12,373 nt of DNA from CAIMUM01 sp034429715 (GTDB taxonomy: Bacteria; Chloroflexota; Dehalococcoidia; GIF9; UBA5629). The stretch lies in the NCBI GenBank assembly GCA_034429715.1, contig DAOUFR010000065.1, positions 1-12,373 of the forward strand, written 5' to 3'. Made by a program: the position numbers and the translations under genes. The notes below the pieces were generated by a model. It ran no database searches. It was not told the origin of the DNA and was given only the letters and a program-made list of their open reading frames with translations. Below, piece after piece: positions 1 through 6,851 of the stretch (position 1 is the stretch's first letter; each line of letters opens with the position of its first letter).

Positions 1-434
1 GCCTTGGAGATATATTCGGGTATGCGCTTTGTGTCATGGCAGACTCCGTGCCACTTGACGATCGATTTGACCATGTCGGCCTGGCTCATGTCCTGCAGCG
101 CGCCCTTCTCGCGGTCCCTGATGGGCGCCATGCCGCTCAGCATCACCACCGGGGCGTTCTCCATGCTCGCGTTGACCAGGCCGGTGAGCGAGTTGGTGAA
201 ACCGGGGCCGGCCGTGACGATGCAGACGCCGGGCTCGTTCTTGAAGATGGACCAGGCATGGGCCATCATCACCGCCGCCTGCTCGTGACGCACGTCTATC
301 AGGCGTACGCCGTACTCGTAGAACCCGTCGAAGATGCGGTCGATGTGCCCGCCGCTCAGCCCGAATACTGTGTCGACGCCCTCGACCTGCTTGAGATACC
401 TGGCAACGAGATGCCCGCCGTAGATCTTACCCAT
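1..434 (-). CDS. Thiamine-diphosphate-dependent enzyme, N-terminal part (cut by window edge)
   Basis: This is the first 144 residues of a ThDP enzyme of the acetolactate synthase / oxalyl-CoA decarboxylase / 2-hydroxyacyl-CoA lyase superfamily; the rest lies beyond the left edge. The Pyr domain is clear: an opening MGKIYGGHLVARYLKQ, then FGLSGGH, then DVRHEQAAVMMAHAW with the cofactor-activating glutamate at about residue 51. GPGFTNSLTGLVNASMENAP (residues 77-96) follows, then a GALQDMSQADMVK stretch like the FQE-DQ region of the family. The ATG at 434 has an AGGAGG (443-448) nine bases upstream. Members split or join C-C bonds next to a carbonyl. The PP domain that separates synthases from lyases and decarboxylases is missing here, so the reaction cannot be fixed. 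It is the last visible gene of the leftward run. A lyase activity giving an aldehyde would fit the aldehyde dehydrogenase upstream, but that is inference. Confidence 0.9.
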   Translation of the reverse strand, partial: MGKIYGGHLVARYLKQVEGVDTVFGLSGGHIDRIFDGFYEYGVRLIDVRHEQAAVMMAHAWSIFKNEPGVCIVTAGPGFTNSLTGLVNASMENAPVVMLSGMAPIRDREKGALQDMSQADMVKSIVKWHGVCHDTKRIPEYISK

Positions 435-442
435 GACACATA

Positions 443-448
443 CCTCCT
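443..448 (-). promoter_or_regulatory. Shine-Dalgarno site of the ThDP enzyme gene
   Basis: CCTCCT on the plus strand reads AGGAGG on the coding strand, nine bases before the ATG at 434. It fixes the start of the edge-truncated ThDP enzyme. Confidence 0.8.
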
Positions 449-460
449 CGCGCGTCTGAA

Positions 461-490
461 TGTGTAAAACGGTTTATTTTATCACGAATT
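461..490 (-). promoter_or_regulatory. Repeated leader element, copy 1 (possible operator/promoter)
   Basis: A 30-base stretch beginning TGTGTAAAACGG on the plus strand matches positions 1632-1661 at 26 of 30 bases. Its core (461-486) is an imperfect inverted repeat, TGTGTAAAA facing TTTTATCACG. On the coding strand it contains TAAAAT (481-476), which could act as a -10 box, but no good -35 is seen. It sits 27 bases upstream of the ThDP gene start. Either a protein-binding site or a promoter piece is possible. Confidence 0.45.
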
Positions 491-497
491 AATGATG

Positions 498-540
498 TCA
501 TTGCGAGGAACGAAGCGACGAAGCAATCTTGTACGTGATG
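498..540 (+). repeat. Dispersed 43-base repeat, copy A
   Basis: The copy starts TCATTGCGAGGAACGAAG and contains CGAAGCAATCTTGT. It matches 10151-10193 at 41 of 43 bases, and shorter relatives lie at 8965-9058 and 10202-10237. It fills the gap between the URO-D family gene and the ThDP gene. The ends (ATTGC...GCAAT) are inverted, so a single unit can fold. From general knowledge, sequences of this style recur in high copy in various environmental bacterial genomes; I cannot name the family. Confidence 0.75.
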
Positions 541-549
541 ACCGTTTAT

Positions 550-1632
550 TTAGCGGTGCGGGTAATAGCTCAGCGCCGTCTCGAACATGGCATAAATGTT
601 CTCGGGAGGGGTCCCGGCCTGCACGCAATGTGACGGCCCGAGTATATAGCCGCCGCCTTTACCCAGTACATCTATGAGCTTTTTCGTCTCTGCGGCTACC
701 TCTTCAGCAGTGCCGAAAGGCAGGAGTTTTTGAACGCTCACACCGCCTGCATAACACAGCCGGTCGCCGGTCTGATGCTTGAGCAGGATGGGATCCATCC
801 CCCTGGCGTCGAACTGCAGCGCCTGCAGCACGTCTATGCCCATGTCGATAAATCCTTCCAGCGCAGTCATGATAGCGCCGTCGGTGTGGTAGATGACCCT
901 GGCGCCCATATTATGGACCATGCTGTCAAAACGCGCATGATAGGGCTTGATGAACTCCTCCCACATGGGCAGTGACATGAGCAGTCCCGTCTGCTGTCCG
1001 ATGTCGTCTGCTGTGAAAACGAGGTCGATCATTCCGTCCGCCGCCTTGAGCAGACGGCTGAAGCTCTCCACGAAGAAATCGGTCACGCGCCTCATAAGGC
1101 CGTGCACCAGGTCGGGTTTGGTGACCATATCCACGAAAAACTGCTCGAATCCTCTCAAGAACCAGGACGTTTCGAACGGGTTGGCGATGCCGGCAATAAT
1201 GCAGTATTCCTGGTCACCGTTCAGCCCTTTGATCACGTCTTTGGTGATGTCGTACTGAAACCAGTCCGCGCTGGGCCACTGGTAGCTATTCAGTTCCGCC
1301 TCGGTCTGGATATCCTGGAGGGGATGATAGTAAATCTCATCGTAGCTGCCCTCGCCATAACTGACCGGCTTCCGTTTGACTCCCCAGAAATCCTCGCCGC
1401 TACCCAGACCGGGTCCGTTGTAAAAATAGGTGAGCGCCCGCGTATCCACTATATCCACTATATAGCTGATGGCGTCGATATTGTGATACCGGACAAGATA
1501 GCTGTTGAAAGCCTCGCCTGCAGGCGGGTTCAGGGTGCCGCAGATGTCGCTGATAGGTATCCTGTCCGTTGTACGGTGCGACAAAGCCAGCAGAACACGT
1601 TCGCGCCTGGACAGCTGTTCTTTTATTCTCAT
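550..1632 (-). CDS. URO-D (uroporphyrinogen decarboxylase)-fold protein, methyltransferase-like
   Basis: A 360-residue protein of full length for the URO-D superfamily. The start SRRERVLLALSHRTTDRIPI is the usual family opening, and GPSHCVQAGTPPENIYAMFE (332-351) is the usual end. The superfamily holds the haem enzyme HemE and cobamide-dependent methyltransferases such as MtaA/MtbA/CmuA, in which a His-x-Cys plus a later Cys bind zinc. Here the site reads HTDG (His249, Asp251), with His335-Cys336 later, so the zinc ligand set is altered. Because the sequence is far from HemE and it lies two genes beyond BKACE and in the same run as a B12-binding protein, methyl transfer or a related cobamide reaction is more likely than haem synthesis. 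The ATG at 1632 has no Shine-Dalgarno sequence; the 14 bases before it come from the repeated leader at 1632-1661. Substrate unknown. Confidence 0.85.
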   Translation of the reverse strand: MRIKEQLSRRERVLLALSHRTTDRIPISDICGTLNPPAGEAFNSYLVRYHNIDAISYIVDIVDTRALTYFYNGPGLGSGEDFWGVKRKPVSYGEGSYDEIYYHPLQDIQTEAELNSYQWPSADWFQYDITKDVIKGLNGDQEYCIIAGIANPFETSWFLRGFEQFFVDMVTKPDLVHGLMRRVTDFFVESFSRLLKAADGMIDLVFTADDIGQQTGLLMSLPMWEEFIKPYHARFDSMVHNMGARVIYHTDGAIMTALEGFIDMGIDVLQALQFDARGMDPILLKHQTGDRLCYAGGVSVQKLLPFGTAEEVAAETKKLIDVLGKGGGYILGPSHCVQAGTPPENIYAMFETALSYYPHR

Positions 1633-1661
1633 GTGTAAAACGGTCTATTTTAACACGAAAA
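1632..1661 (-). promoter_or_regulatory. Repeated leader element, copy 2 (possible operator/promoter)
   Basis: Second copy of the 30-base element at 461-490. The inverted-repeat core is TGTGTAAAA facing TTTTAACACG (1632-1657). On the coding strand, TAAAAT (1652-1647) lies 14 bases before the ATG of the URO-D family gene. The copy abuts the start codon itself, so a protein bound here would also block translation initiation or transcription entry. Confidence 0.45.
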
Positions 1662-1662
1662 A

Positions 1663-1723
1663 TGTAGGGGCGGATTTTCAAATCCGCCCGAATCGCGGGC
1701 GCAGCTAAAGCAACGCCCCTACA
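1663..1723. repeat. 61-base palindromic, MITE-like element
   Basis: The element is bounded by perfect 10-base terminal inverted repeats, TGTAGGGGCG (1663-1672) and CGCCCCTACA (1714-1723). Inside are a 9-bp hairpin (GGCGGATTT, 1669-1677, with AAATCCGCC, 1680-1688) and an overlapping alternative 6-bp hairpin (CGCCCG/CGGGCG around 1686-1702). It fills most of the 108-base gap between the dehydrogenase and the URO-D family gene. It could be a non-autonomous mobile repeat and may dampen read-through by folding. No coding capacity. Confidence 0.65.
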
Positions 1724-1740
1724 GCAACGCCCATTGCGCC

Positions 1741-2631
1741 CTACGGCTTGAGGAAATCGGGCTTGAGGAAGGCCGGGTCGCTCCAGTCATAGAACCCTTT
1801 GCCGGTCTTCATGCCCAGCAGGCCTTTGTCGATCATATCATTCAACGCCTGCGGCGGCTGGTCCTGCGGATCGCGGCTCTCGTTATAGTAGGCCATCTCG
1901 ATATCGCGCACCACGTCCAGCCCTATCACGTCCATCATGGCGAAGGGCCCCAGCTCCACCTTGAACTGCAGCATCCAGGAGCGGTCGATGTCCATTGGAT
2001 CCCCGTATCCACCTGCCCACAGCTTGAGCGATTCGCGCTTGACCATCCTCCAGAGACGGTTGCCCAGGTAGCCCATGATGGGCTTCTTGACCACCACAGG
2101 AACACAGCCGATGCTGTTTGCCCACACCCTGGCGGACTCGATGTTTTCGGCAGAGGTGGCAGTGCCGGGCATGATGTCCACCAGAGGAAGGTCGATCATT
2201 GGCGAATCGAAATGGATATTCAGCACCCTGTCTTTGCGGGAGACGGCGTCCTCCAGCTTGATTACCGGTATGGAGGAGCTGTTGGAGGCGATCAGCGCCC
2301 CGGCAGGGGCGGCCGTTTCCACCTGCTTGAATATCTTCTTCTTGAGGTCGATGTTCTCGCTGACGGCTTCGATAACCAGGTCGGCGTCAGCCACCGATTC
2401 GGACAGCGCAGCGCAATAGGTTATTTTTTTCTGGGCGGCATCGAGGCGTTCCGCCTGCGCGGACATGCCCTTCAGGCCGAAAATGCCCTTGAGGTCGCCG
2501 ATGGTCCTGGCGGCGGAATCCGGGTTGAGGTCATATACCTTCACGCCGTTTCCGGCCAGGGCTGCGACGGACGATATCTGAACGCCCATGAAGCCAGCGC
2601 CGATGACGGCGACGTTTTTTATCTTGAGCAT
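1741..2631 (-). CDS. 3-hydroxyacyl-CoA dehydrogenase-family NAD-dependent dehydrogenase
   Basis: A 296-residue protein of the usual length for short 3-hydroxybutyryl-CoA dehydrogenases. The N-terminal Rossmann domain has GAGFMG (residues 11-16) and the ribose-binding Asp in VYDLN (residue 34). NSSSIPV (117-123) and HFDSP give the catalytic His140. The C-terminal domain has the NRL motif (191-193) and ends LLGMKTGKGFYDW. The Glu partner expected 12 residues after the His is Asp152 (LVDIM). I chose the ATG at 2631, not a farther upstream start, because GGAGGGAGGG lies just before it and the Rossmann fold begins at residue 5. It probably oxidises a 3-hydroxy acid or 3-hydroxyacyl-CoA to the 3-keto form. 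The BKACE gene 46 bases upstream uses free 3-keto acids, so a carnitine-dehydrogenase-like role on a free acid is as plausible as a CoA substrate. Confidence 0.92.
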   Translation of the reverse strand: MLKIKNVAVIGAGFMGVQISSVAALAGNGVKVYDLNPDSAARTIGDLKGIFGLKGMSAQAERLDAAQKKITYCAALSESVADADLVIEAVSENIDLKKKIFKQVETAAPAGALIASNSSSIPVIKLEDAVSRKDRVLNIHFDSPMIDLPLVDIMPGTATSAENIESARVWANSIGCVPVVVKKPIMGYLGNRLWRMVKRESLKLWAGGYGDPMDIDRSWMLQFKVELGPFAMMDVIGLDVVRDIEMAYYNESRDPQDQPPQALNDMIDKGLLGMKTGKGFYDWSDPAFLKPDFLKP

Positions 2632-2677
2632 AATGCCCTCCCTCCTGTACGTAAGTATGACGCCGTTGTTCCCGCGG

Positions 2678-3550
2678 CTATTTTCGGCGCAGGCCCAGTA
2701 TCTCGCGCGCCTCCGCCGGCGCGGCCACCGGCCTCTCCATGATGGCGGCCAGTTCCTGCACCCATTTGGCCTGCTCCCAGCTCCCTTTGGCCAGCTCACC
2801 GCCCGGCATCCTGATATTGTCCTCCAGACCGATCCTGACGTGCCCGCCGGTGAGCACGCTCATGACCGCCGCCGGCACCTGGTTGGGACCGACTCCGCAG
2901 ACGCCGAAGGTAGACCCTTCGGGCAGCAGGTCAAGCATGGTCAGGTGCAGCGCGGGATTGAAGGCGATGCCGCCGAAGGCGCCGTATACGAACTGGAAGT
3001 TAAGCGGGGCGGCGAAGAGGTCTTTCTGTTTGGTCAGCAGCTGTATGTTGTAGATGCCCGCCGGATCGTATACCTCGAACTCGGGCTTGACCCCGTGCTG
3101 CTTCATCACCCTGGCGAAATCGGCGACCATGCCCAGTTTGTTCTCGAAGGTATACTCGAAGAAGACCTCACCGGTCCTGTGGTCGGCTATGCCGTCATTC
3201 ATAGTGGCGCTGTTCATACTGCCGATGTCGGGCTTGAGCTCGATGATGGGCGCTATACGCTGCTCCGGCGTCAGTCCGACGGTGATGGCGGTGCTCAGGT
3301 TGATGATGATGTCTGGGCAGCGTTTCCTGATAGCCTCGACGGTCGCAGCGATGATGCCGACGTCGGCGGTGGCAAACTCCGTCTTGGGGTCGCGGGCATG
3401 GATATGCACGATGCTCACGCCGTATTGCATGCACTTCTCGCATTCGTCCGCGAACTCCTGCGGGCTGTACGGCACGTTGGGATTGTTCGATTTGAAAGTG
3501 GCGCCGCCCGAAAGGGCGGCGGTGATGATTAACTTATCTCCCTTCGCCAC
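2678..3550 (-). CDS. Beta-keto acid cleavage enzyme (BKACE, DUF849 family)
   Basis: A 290-residue protein of standard family length. BKACE enzymes such as Kce condense a beta-keto acid with acetyl-CoA and split it to acetoacetate plus a new CoA ester, using a divalent metal in a TIM barrel. Visible hallmarks are the opening KLIITAALSGGAT, the metal-binding VHIHARD (His49, His51, with Arg53-Asp54), FEVYDPA (159-165), GVGPNQ (219-224), GGHVRIGLEDNI with the third likely metal ligand Glu243, and the closing ARELxG-type sequence (AREILGLRRK). The start is GTG at 3550, with AAAGGAGG five bases upstream. It lies 31 bases after the aldehyde dehydrogenase and 46 before the dehydrogenase, so the three are very likely co-translated. 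The beta-keto acid substrate is not deducible from sequence. Confidence 0.93.
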   Translation of the reverse strand: MAKGDKLIITAALSGGATFKSNNPNVPYSPQEFADECEKCMQYGVSIVHIHARDPKTEFATADVGIIAATVEAIRKRCPDIIINLSTAITVGLTPEQRIAPIIELKPDIGSMNSATMNDGIADHRTGEVFFEYTFENKLGMVADFARVMKQHGVKPEFEVYDPAGIYNIQLLTKQKDLFAAPLNFQFVYGAFGGIAFNPALHLTMLDLLPEGSTFGVCGVGPNQVPAAVMSVLTGGHVRIGLEDNIRMPGGELAKGSWEQAKWVQELAAIMERPVAAPAEAREILGLRRK

Positions 3551-3581
3551 GTGGGCCTCCTTTCATTTTATTTCGTCCGGC

Positions 3582-5024
3582 TCAATAGGTCCCCGAGAGA
3601 AACTTGGCCAGGTTCCACTTCCACCTGGTATAGGGCGGGTTGATGGCCTGGCTGACCAGCTCGGTCCAGGTGCCCTGGCGGATCACGCTCTTGCGGTGAC
3701 TGAAGGCTTCGAAACTCTGCTTGCCGTGATAGGTGCCCATACCGCTGGCGCCCACGCCTCCGAAGGGGATCCCCGGCGTCGCGCTGTGCAGGTTGGCCGT
3801 GTTGATGTCCACGCCGCCCGCAGTGGTCCTCTCCAGTATCAGCTTCTCCTCGTTGCGGTCCTCGGTATAGATGCACTGGGCCAGCGGCTTGGGACGCGCG
3901 TTCACGAATTTGATGGCCGCTTCCAGGTCCGGCACCGCTATCACCGGCATGACCGGCCCGAAGATCTCCTCCTGCATGATGGGACTGTCCGGCGATACGT
4001 TTATCAGCACAGTGGGCGCGATATACAGGTCCGACTCGTCCATCTGCCCGCCCACGTAGACCTGCTGGTCTTTGAGCAGGGCGGCCACGCGCCTGAAGTG
4101 ATGCACATTCACGATACGGCCGTAGTCCTCGCTTTTCTGCGGGTCGTCGCCATAAAACTCCTTAATCGTTTTGGCCATGCATTTGAGGAATGGCTCTTCG
4201 ACCGATTTCTCAACCAGCACGTAGTCGGGCGCGGTGCAGGTCTGGCCGTTGTTGTAGTACTTGCCCCAGGCCAGGCGCCGGCAGGCTACCTGCATTTTGG
4301 CGTTTTTAGTGAAAAAGGCGGGGCATTTGCCGCCCAGCTCCAGATTCACCGTGGTCAGGTGTTTGGCCGCAGCCTCCAGCACGATACGTCCCACGCGCCC
4401 GTTGCCCGTGTAGAAGATATGGTCGAAATGCTGTTCCAGCAGCGCGGTGGTCTGGGCTACGCCGCCCTCCACTACGGCCACCGCATCGTTGTCCATATAC
4501 TGCGGCACGTATTTGGCCACCAGCCCCGATGTATGCGGCGCTATCTCTGACGGCTTGATTACCACGCAGTTGCCGCCGCCGATGGCGCCCACCGTGGGAT
4601 TCATGACCAGCTCCAGCGGATAGTTCCAGGGGGCGATGACCAACGCCACTCCCAGGGGATCGAGCACGGTCCAGGCTTTGGACGGGAAAAAGCCGAAGTC
4701 CGGCTCCAGCGGCCTGGGTTTCACCCATTTTTTCAACCCCTTGACGGCCACGTCTATCTCATTCTGCGCGCAGAAAACGTCGCCGGTCCAGGCTTCATAC
4801 AGGGGCCGCCCTGTGTCGTAGGTGAGCGCGTCGATAAACTCCTTGTAATGCTCCTTCAACATGGCCTTCATGGCCTTGAGCTGTCCCATGCGCCAGTTTA
4901 TATCATGCGTTTTTCCAGTGTTGAAGGTATCGCGCAGGCGCTTGACGGTGGCTGCGATATCCGCAGCCGAGGCCTTGCCCTGCACGGGCGGCATGTGATG
5001 GCTGGTCGAACTTACTTTATCCAT
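3582..5024 (-). CDS. NAD(P)-dependent aldehyde dehydrogenase, class-3-like
   Basis: A 480-residue aldehyde dehydrogenase, soluble by sequence, oxidising an aldehyde to its acid. All catalytic elements are present: APWNYP with Asn134 (oxyanion), IKPSE (156-160), FYTGNGRVG (204-212) for cofactor, Glu229 in LELGGK as general base, the nucleophile Cys263 in NNGQTCTAPDY, and EEIFGP with Glu353. The short N-terminus and the tail INPPYTRWKWNLAKFL resemble class 3 / coniferyl-aldehyde-type enzymes. I chose the ATG at 5024 because GGAGG lies eight bases before it; a TTG five codons earlier overlaps that ribosome site. It sits 43 bases after the B12-domain gene and 31 before BKACE. In context it may turn an aldehyde made in the pathway into the acid that the dehydrogenase and BKACE then process; this is inference. 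Confidence 0.95.
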   Translation of the reverse strand: MDKVSSTSHHMPPVQGKASAADIAATVKRLRDTFNTGKTHDINWRMGQLKAMKAMLKEHYKEFIDALTYDTGRPLYEAWTGDVFCAQNEIDVAVKGLKKWVKPRPLEPDFGFFPSKAWTVLDPLGVALVIAPWNYPLELVMNPTVGAIGGGNCVVIKPSEIAPHTSGLVAKYVPQYMDNDAVAVVEGGVAQTTALLEQHFDHIFYTGNGRVGRIVLEAAAKHLTTVNLELGGKCPAFFTKNAKMQVACRRLAWGKYYNNGQTCTAPDYVLVEKSVEEPFLKCMAKTIKEFYGDDPQKSEDYGRIVNVHHFRRVAALLKDQQVYVGGQMDESDLYIAPTVLINVSPDSPIMQEEIFGPVMPVIAVPDLEAAIKFVNARPKPLAQCIYTEDRNEEKLILERTTAGGVDINTANLHSATPGIPFGGVGASGMGTYHGKQSFEAFSHRKSVIRQGTWTELVSQAINPPYTRWKWNLAKFLSGTY

Positions 5025-5067
5025 AACTCTATCCTCCAATATTATTGAGTAGCCACGTCAACAGCAG

Positions 5068-6819
5068 CTACACTTTAGTCATCTGCTTGAACAGAGCGTT
5101 GATGTCTTCGCAGGTCTTGATGCCGAGCGCCGCCAGCTTGTCCGTGACGTCGACCGGCTCGGAGACGCCGTCAACGATGGTATTGAGGACGCCGCCCATG
5201 AACACTGTGACGGGCTGTCTGCGCCTGCGCGACTCCTCCACCAGATTGGTGCCCCATTCCAGGCACTGGCCGTTGTGCGTGCTGACGGCGATATAGGGCG
5301 TGCCCTCTTTATGGGCCACGTCCAGTATCTGCTCTGCGTCCTGGTCGACTCCCGCGTGCACCACGCTGGCGCCGAAGGCGTTAAGGACTCCCTCCAGGAC
5401 ATAGAGGCCGAACTCATGCGTATCGGTGGAGCCGGCCACGATCTTCTTTCCGCTGATGGAATCGCCCAGTTTTTCCTGGCGGATGGCGTCCACCGTGAAA
5501 TCGGTTATCATCTGCTGCATCATGATCAGGTCGGTGGGCGCGAAGGGGACGATGCCCCGGTATTTTTTGGGGTCCCTCTCGCCCGGATGGTACATCTGCT
5601 CCAGCTTTGCGCCTCCCAGGCGGCGCACCGCCAGCAGCAGCTCGACCGGATCCTTGATATCCACGCCCAACTCCGGAAGACCTTTCAATATATTCCTGAA
5701 AAATTTCCTGCCGTTGGCGACCAGCACCCTTTTGAGCTTGTTGATCTCGGCCTCGTTGAAGATCTTGGCCTCCTCGAACTCGGGCACCTTGCGCAGTCCC
5801 GCCGCACAGGCCAGTATGACGTCGGCTATCTCGGTTAATGTGGGGACCCTGACGGCCTCCATGATCGGTTTGGCGCTGTAAAACGCGCCGGTCTTATATT
5901 TACGCTCCAGTATGGCGTAGGGCAGGAAGTCCGCCAGCACCAGGCCGTAGTTTGAATGGGCGTCCTCGCTGACTTCCAGCGTATTCCCCTCCACATGCAC
6001 CATAACGATATCGTCCGTCCCCAGCGCCGCACTCAGAACTTCATGACTCGCCAGCCAGGTAGCCATCTTGGAAGGTATGTGGCTGATCAGTCCGCCCAGA
6101 CCTGTCATGTACCTGGCGCCGCAGAGCTTCTCGACGATATACTGCTCCAGCAGGCAGTAGCCGACCTCGGAAGCATGGTCGATAAACCCGGCCGATGTGC
6201 CGTCGCCCATGTAGCTGCCGATGCCCGCGCCCTGCTCGCGCTTGCCCGCCAGTATGCCCAGGGCTTCGACCGTGGCCGCGACCTGTCCCACGTCGTCGTA
6301 CCAGTAAGGATAGTTCCAGGTGAACTGGGACATGGTGCCCAGGCCGGGAGCCCCTGCCTTAAGCGCGTTGACCGCGTTGCTTACCGAGTTTGGCGTTCCA
6401 ACCATGTTGTCGGCGAAAAGCGGCATGATGGGCGACGCCTGGGCCACTTTGACGAAGTCTTCCGGGCTGTCCAGCGTGAAGCTGGTACCCCTGGGCGCCT
6501 TGCTGCGTAAGTCTCCGCGCGGCAGCCCGTTGACCCAGTTGCTGGTGACGATCATGGCGCCCACGTCGGTGCCCCTTTCCTTGCACCTGGCATGCAACTC
6601 CTTCATCGACTCCACCTGTTCCTTGACTGTGGCCAATCCCATCTGCGCAACGAAGAGAACGTTGCCCGCCCCGGTATTCCGGCGCCTCCAGTCCGATAGG
6701 GTGAGGCCCCTCTCGCGCTGGAAGGCGCTCACGCCCATCTCTATGCTGCGGCCGGTTTTCAGGCCCTTTTCCAATACCTGTTTGCCTTTGGGTAAGCCTT
6801 TGGGAATCAATTCTGACAT
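5068..6819 (-). CDS. Cobalamin-binding protein with large N-terminal barrel-like domain, mutase-like
   Basis: A 583-residue protein. The C-terminal third (about 455-583) is a B12-binding domain of the methylmalonyl-CoA mutase / glutamate mutase type. DTHEFG (466-471) is the DxHxxG motif whose His468 would be the lower cobalt ligand, with Ser513 45 residues later in AVSTHNG and Gly542-Gly543 in FMGGVLN. The usual Leu of SxL is His515. The N-terminal 450 residues do not match methylmalonyl-CoA mutase. They carry short stretches reminiscent of the glutamate mutase E-chain barrel (GTPNSVSNAVNALKAG at 141-156, a glycine-rich GAGIGSYMGDGTSAG at 197-211), but this is a weak resemblance. I see no PLP-binding domain of lysine 5,6-aminomutase type. 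AGGTGG precedes the ATG at 6819. It could be a carbon-skeleton isomerase or a corrinoid carrier/methyltransferase; I favour an isomerase. It is 32 bases after the transporter. Confidence 0.85.
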   Translation of the reverse strand: MSELIPKGLPKGKQVLEKGLKTGRSIEMGVSAFQRERGLTLSDWRRRNTGAGNVLFVAQMGLATVKEQVESMKELHARCKERGTDVGAMIVTSNWVNGLPRGDLRSKAPRGTSFTLDSPEDFVKVAQASPIMPLFADNMVGTPNSVSNAVNALKAGAPGLGTMSQFTWNYPYWYDDVGQVAATVEALGILAGKREQGAGIGSYMGDGTSAGFIDHASEVGYCLLEQYIVEKLCGARYMTGLGGLISHIPSKMATWLASHEVLSAALGTDDIVMVHVEGNTLEVSEDAHSNYGLVLADFLPYAILERKYKTGAFYSAKPIMEAVRVPTLTEIADVILACAAGLRKVPEFEEAKIFNEAEINKLKRVLVANGRKFFRNILKGLPELGVDIKDPVELLLAVRRLGGAKLEQMYHPGERDPKKYRGIVPFAPTDLIMMQQMITDFTVDAIRQEKLGDSISGKKIVAGSTDTHEFGLYVLEGVLNAFGASVVHAGVDQDAEQILDVAHKEGTPYIAVSTHNGQCLEWGTNLVEESRRRRQPVTVFMGGVLNTIVDGVSEPVDVTDKLAALGIKTCEDINALFKQMTKV

Positions 6820-6851
6820 CTATTCCACCTCGATCTGAATCTCAATCTAAA

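Noticed and set aside
550..1632. True haem-pathway HemE
   Set aside because: The sequence carries only the superfamily outline, lies in a catabolic run without other haem genes, and has the HTDG variation seen in non-HemE relatives.
2631..2799. Upstream extension of the dehydrogenase (56 extra codons)
   Set aside because: The extension overlaps the BKACE 3' end, is Arg/Trp/Pro-rich junk, and a good ribosome site precedes the ATG at 2631.
2588..3532. 314-codon plus-strand open frame opposite BKACE
   Set aside because: It is the mirror of a gene with clear metal-binding motifs; its own product looks like antisense translation.
3054..4550. Long (498-codon) plus-strand open frame opposite the aldehyde dehydrogenase and BKACE genes
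   Set aside because: It is a shadow of two well-supported minus-strand genes; its translation has low-complexity, His/Arg/Gly-rich stretches and no family motif.
5068..6819. Lysine 5,6-aminomutase (KamD/KamE) suggested by B12 domain plus BKACE
   Set aside because: The catalytic part does not look like KamD, no PLP-binding segment is visible, and the other lysine-fermentation genes (such as 3,5-diaminohexanoate dehydrogenase) are absent.
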